Source: Actinomycetes bacterium (GTDB lineage: Bacteria > Actinomycetota > Acidimicrobiia > Acidimicrobiales > RAAP-2). From it: a stretch of 8,619 nucleotides of DNA. The notes beneath the pieces were generated by a model. It was not told the DNA's origin, ran no database searches, and worked only from the letters and a program-made list of their open reading frames with translations. The position numbers were made by a program, and so were the translations under genes. This document shows positions 7,926-8,619 of the stretch, one piece after another (within the stretch, counting starts at the first letter, position 1; each line of letters opens with the position of its first letter). The stretch is taken from assembly GCA_021849435.1 (NCBI GenBank), contig JAJZSX010000087.1, positions 1 through 8,619 of the forward strand. The letters run 5' to 3'.

Positions 7926-8477
7926 CTAGGCCAATCGCTCGAGGACCCGAGCCGTCGGCTCGACCGTGGCGAAGGTGCCGTCCAGCGCAGCGAGGAAGGC
8001 CGCGTGTACCAGGTCAGCGCTCACGCGCACGTCACCGAACGTCTGATCCCTGGTCGCACAGGCGTCAGCCGCCACCACGCAGGCGAGGCCGCGCTCGCTC
8101 GCGGCCCGGGTGCTGGAGTCGACGCACATGTGGGTCATCATCCCCGCGATCACGACCTCGTTCACCCCCATCGTCTCGAGGACTGCATCGAGCGTGGTGT
8201 CGACGAAAGCGTTGGGATGGTGCTTTTCGATCACGACCTCGCCGGTTGCCGGCTCGACGGATCGATGGATAAGCGCGCCGTCGGTGTCGGGCAGGAAGAA
8301 CGTCGCGTCGGGATCGTTTGCGACGTGGCGCACGTGCAGGACCGGTCGGCCGGTGGCGCGAAAGCGCGCCAGCAGCGTCGCGGCCTGCGAGGCGGCCGAT
8401 TCGGGCCCGACCAGCGCCATCCGCCCGCCTTCGAAGTAGTCATTCTGGATGTCGATGAGCAGCAGCGCCGTAGTCAT
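7926..8477 (-). CDS. Isochorismatase-family cysteine hydrolase
   Basis: 183-residue cytoplasmic alpha/beta hydrolase of the isochorismatase-like (cysteine hydrolase) superfamily, which includes nicotinamidases, N-carbamoylsarcosine amidases and isochorismatases. The catalytic triad is intact: D9 in LLLIDIQNDYFEGGRM, K85 in IEKHHPNAF, and nucleophile C118 in IAGMMTHMCVDSSTR, preceded by the usual cis-peptide region. Length is normal for a single-domain member. The nicotinamidase metal-site pattern is not obvious, and no siderophore genes are nearby, so neither PncA nor EntB function is supported. The real substrate is unknown; the YcaC/YecD-like or general cysteine-hydrolase type is most likely. 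The ATG at 8477 is supported by family N-terminal alignment and by TAGCGT 6 nt upstream. Neighbours give no pathway clue. Confidence 0.9.
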   Translation of the reverse strand: MTTALLLIDIQNDYFEGGRMALVGPESAASQAATLLARFRATGRPVLHVRHVANDPDATFFLPDTDGALIHRSVEPATGEVVIEKHHPNAFVDTTLDAVLETMGVNEVVIAGMMTHMCVDSSTRAASERGLACVVAADACATRDQTFGDVRVSADLVHAAFLAALDGTFATVEPTARVLERLA

Positions 8478-8483
8478 GGGACA

Positions 8484-8489
8484 ACGCTA
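8484..8489 (-). promoter_or_regulatory. Leaderless-type -10 element of the cysteine hydrolase gene
   Basis: On the minus strand TAGCGT is followed by 6 nt (TGTCCC) and the ATG at 8477. No Shine-Dalgarno is present. It lies in the 29-bp gap after the upstream minus-strand frame. Confidence 0.5.
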
Positions 8490-8506
8490 GCGGCGGCCCG
8501 ACGGAA

Positions 8507-8619
8507 CTACCTGCTTATGGCGTGTTCGACGGCAGCGTCCACACTGTCATAGATCCCGAGGTTGCGCACGCAGTGCTCCGACGCGTTCGCGAGCTGGTGG
8601 CGAACGGCGTCGTTAGATC
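8507..8619 (-). CDS. C-terminal tail of an unidentified protein (cut by window edge)
   Basis: About 36 residues are visible on the minus strand, ending at TAG (8509-8507), with segments VRHQLANASEHCVRNLG and YDSVDAAVEHAISR. GC at third positions is about 83% by my count, which favours this frame over the overlapping open plus-strand frame (~75%). The ending recalls the C-terminus of STAS-type regulators, where a '[I/V]YDS[V/L]xxA' helix is common, but this is weak. The rest of the gene is outside the window. It is in tandem with the cysteine hydrolase gene. Confidence 0.45.
   Translation of the reverse strand, partial: SNDAVRHQLANASEHCVRNLGIYDSVDAAVEHAISR

Noticed and set aside
6893..8552. 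Long plus-strand frames (6893-8272 and 7428-8552)
   Set aside because: They run across the MFS end, the PsiE-family gene and the cysteine hydrolase. All three have clear family signatures in other frames, so these frames are shadows.
8522..8619. Plus-strand frame at the right edge (begins VFDGSVHTVIDPEVAHAV)
   Set aside because: Reads plausibly, but third-position GC is lower than in the overlapping minus-strand frame, it has no promoter or SD, and it would face into the minus-strand cluster. I cannot fully exclude it.

Overview
The window is about 70% GC by eye, densely packed, and reads as chromosomal core and housekeeping DNA of a high-GC bacterium. Strong GC bias at third codon positions, AcnA-type aconitase and repeated TANNNT boxes 6-7 nt before start codons (the leaderless-transcript arrangement common in Actinomycetota) point to an actinobacterium. 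An Acidimicrobiia-like lineage is possible, but nothing here fixes the class. I see no insertion sequence, phage gene, CRISPR array, tRNA or rRNA, and no stretch over about 150 bases lacks a gene.

Left part (1-3897): the N-terminal two thirds of argS (arginyl-tRNA synthetase, minus strand, cut by the window edge) is divergent from a complete acnA (aconitase, plus strand). They share a 69-bp intergenic region in which one AT-rich octamer can serve as a -10 element in both directions. acnA ends in a strong GC hairpin whose last base is also the first base of the next gene's -10 box.

Middle part (3954-7316, all plus): two small overlapping unrecognised genes (85 aa soluble and charged; 93 aa with two membrane segments); a MIP/aquaporin-family channel preceded by a 21-codon open frame that overlaps it by ATGA; a 128-aa protein with a ParB/sulfiredoxin-like motif, which overlaps the channel gene by 11 bases and has its own Shine-Dalgarno; and a 12-TM-type MFS transporter with an ambiguous start.

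Right part (7394-8619, all minus, convergent with the MFS gene): a PsiE-family four-TM protein, an isochorismatase-family cysteine hydrolase with an intact D-K-C triad, and the C-terminal tail of an unidentified protein.

No single exotic system is evident. The most interesting layer is the start-site architecture. Transcription-unit leaders look leaderless, while a downstream overlapping gene uses a Shine-Dalgarno. Two cases are anomalous: a leaderless upstream ORF coupled to the aquaporin, and an MFS gene whose best promoter points at an in-frame GTT codon.
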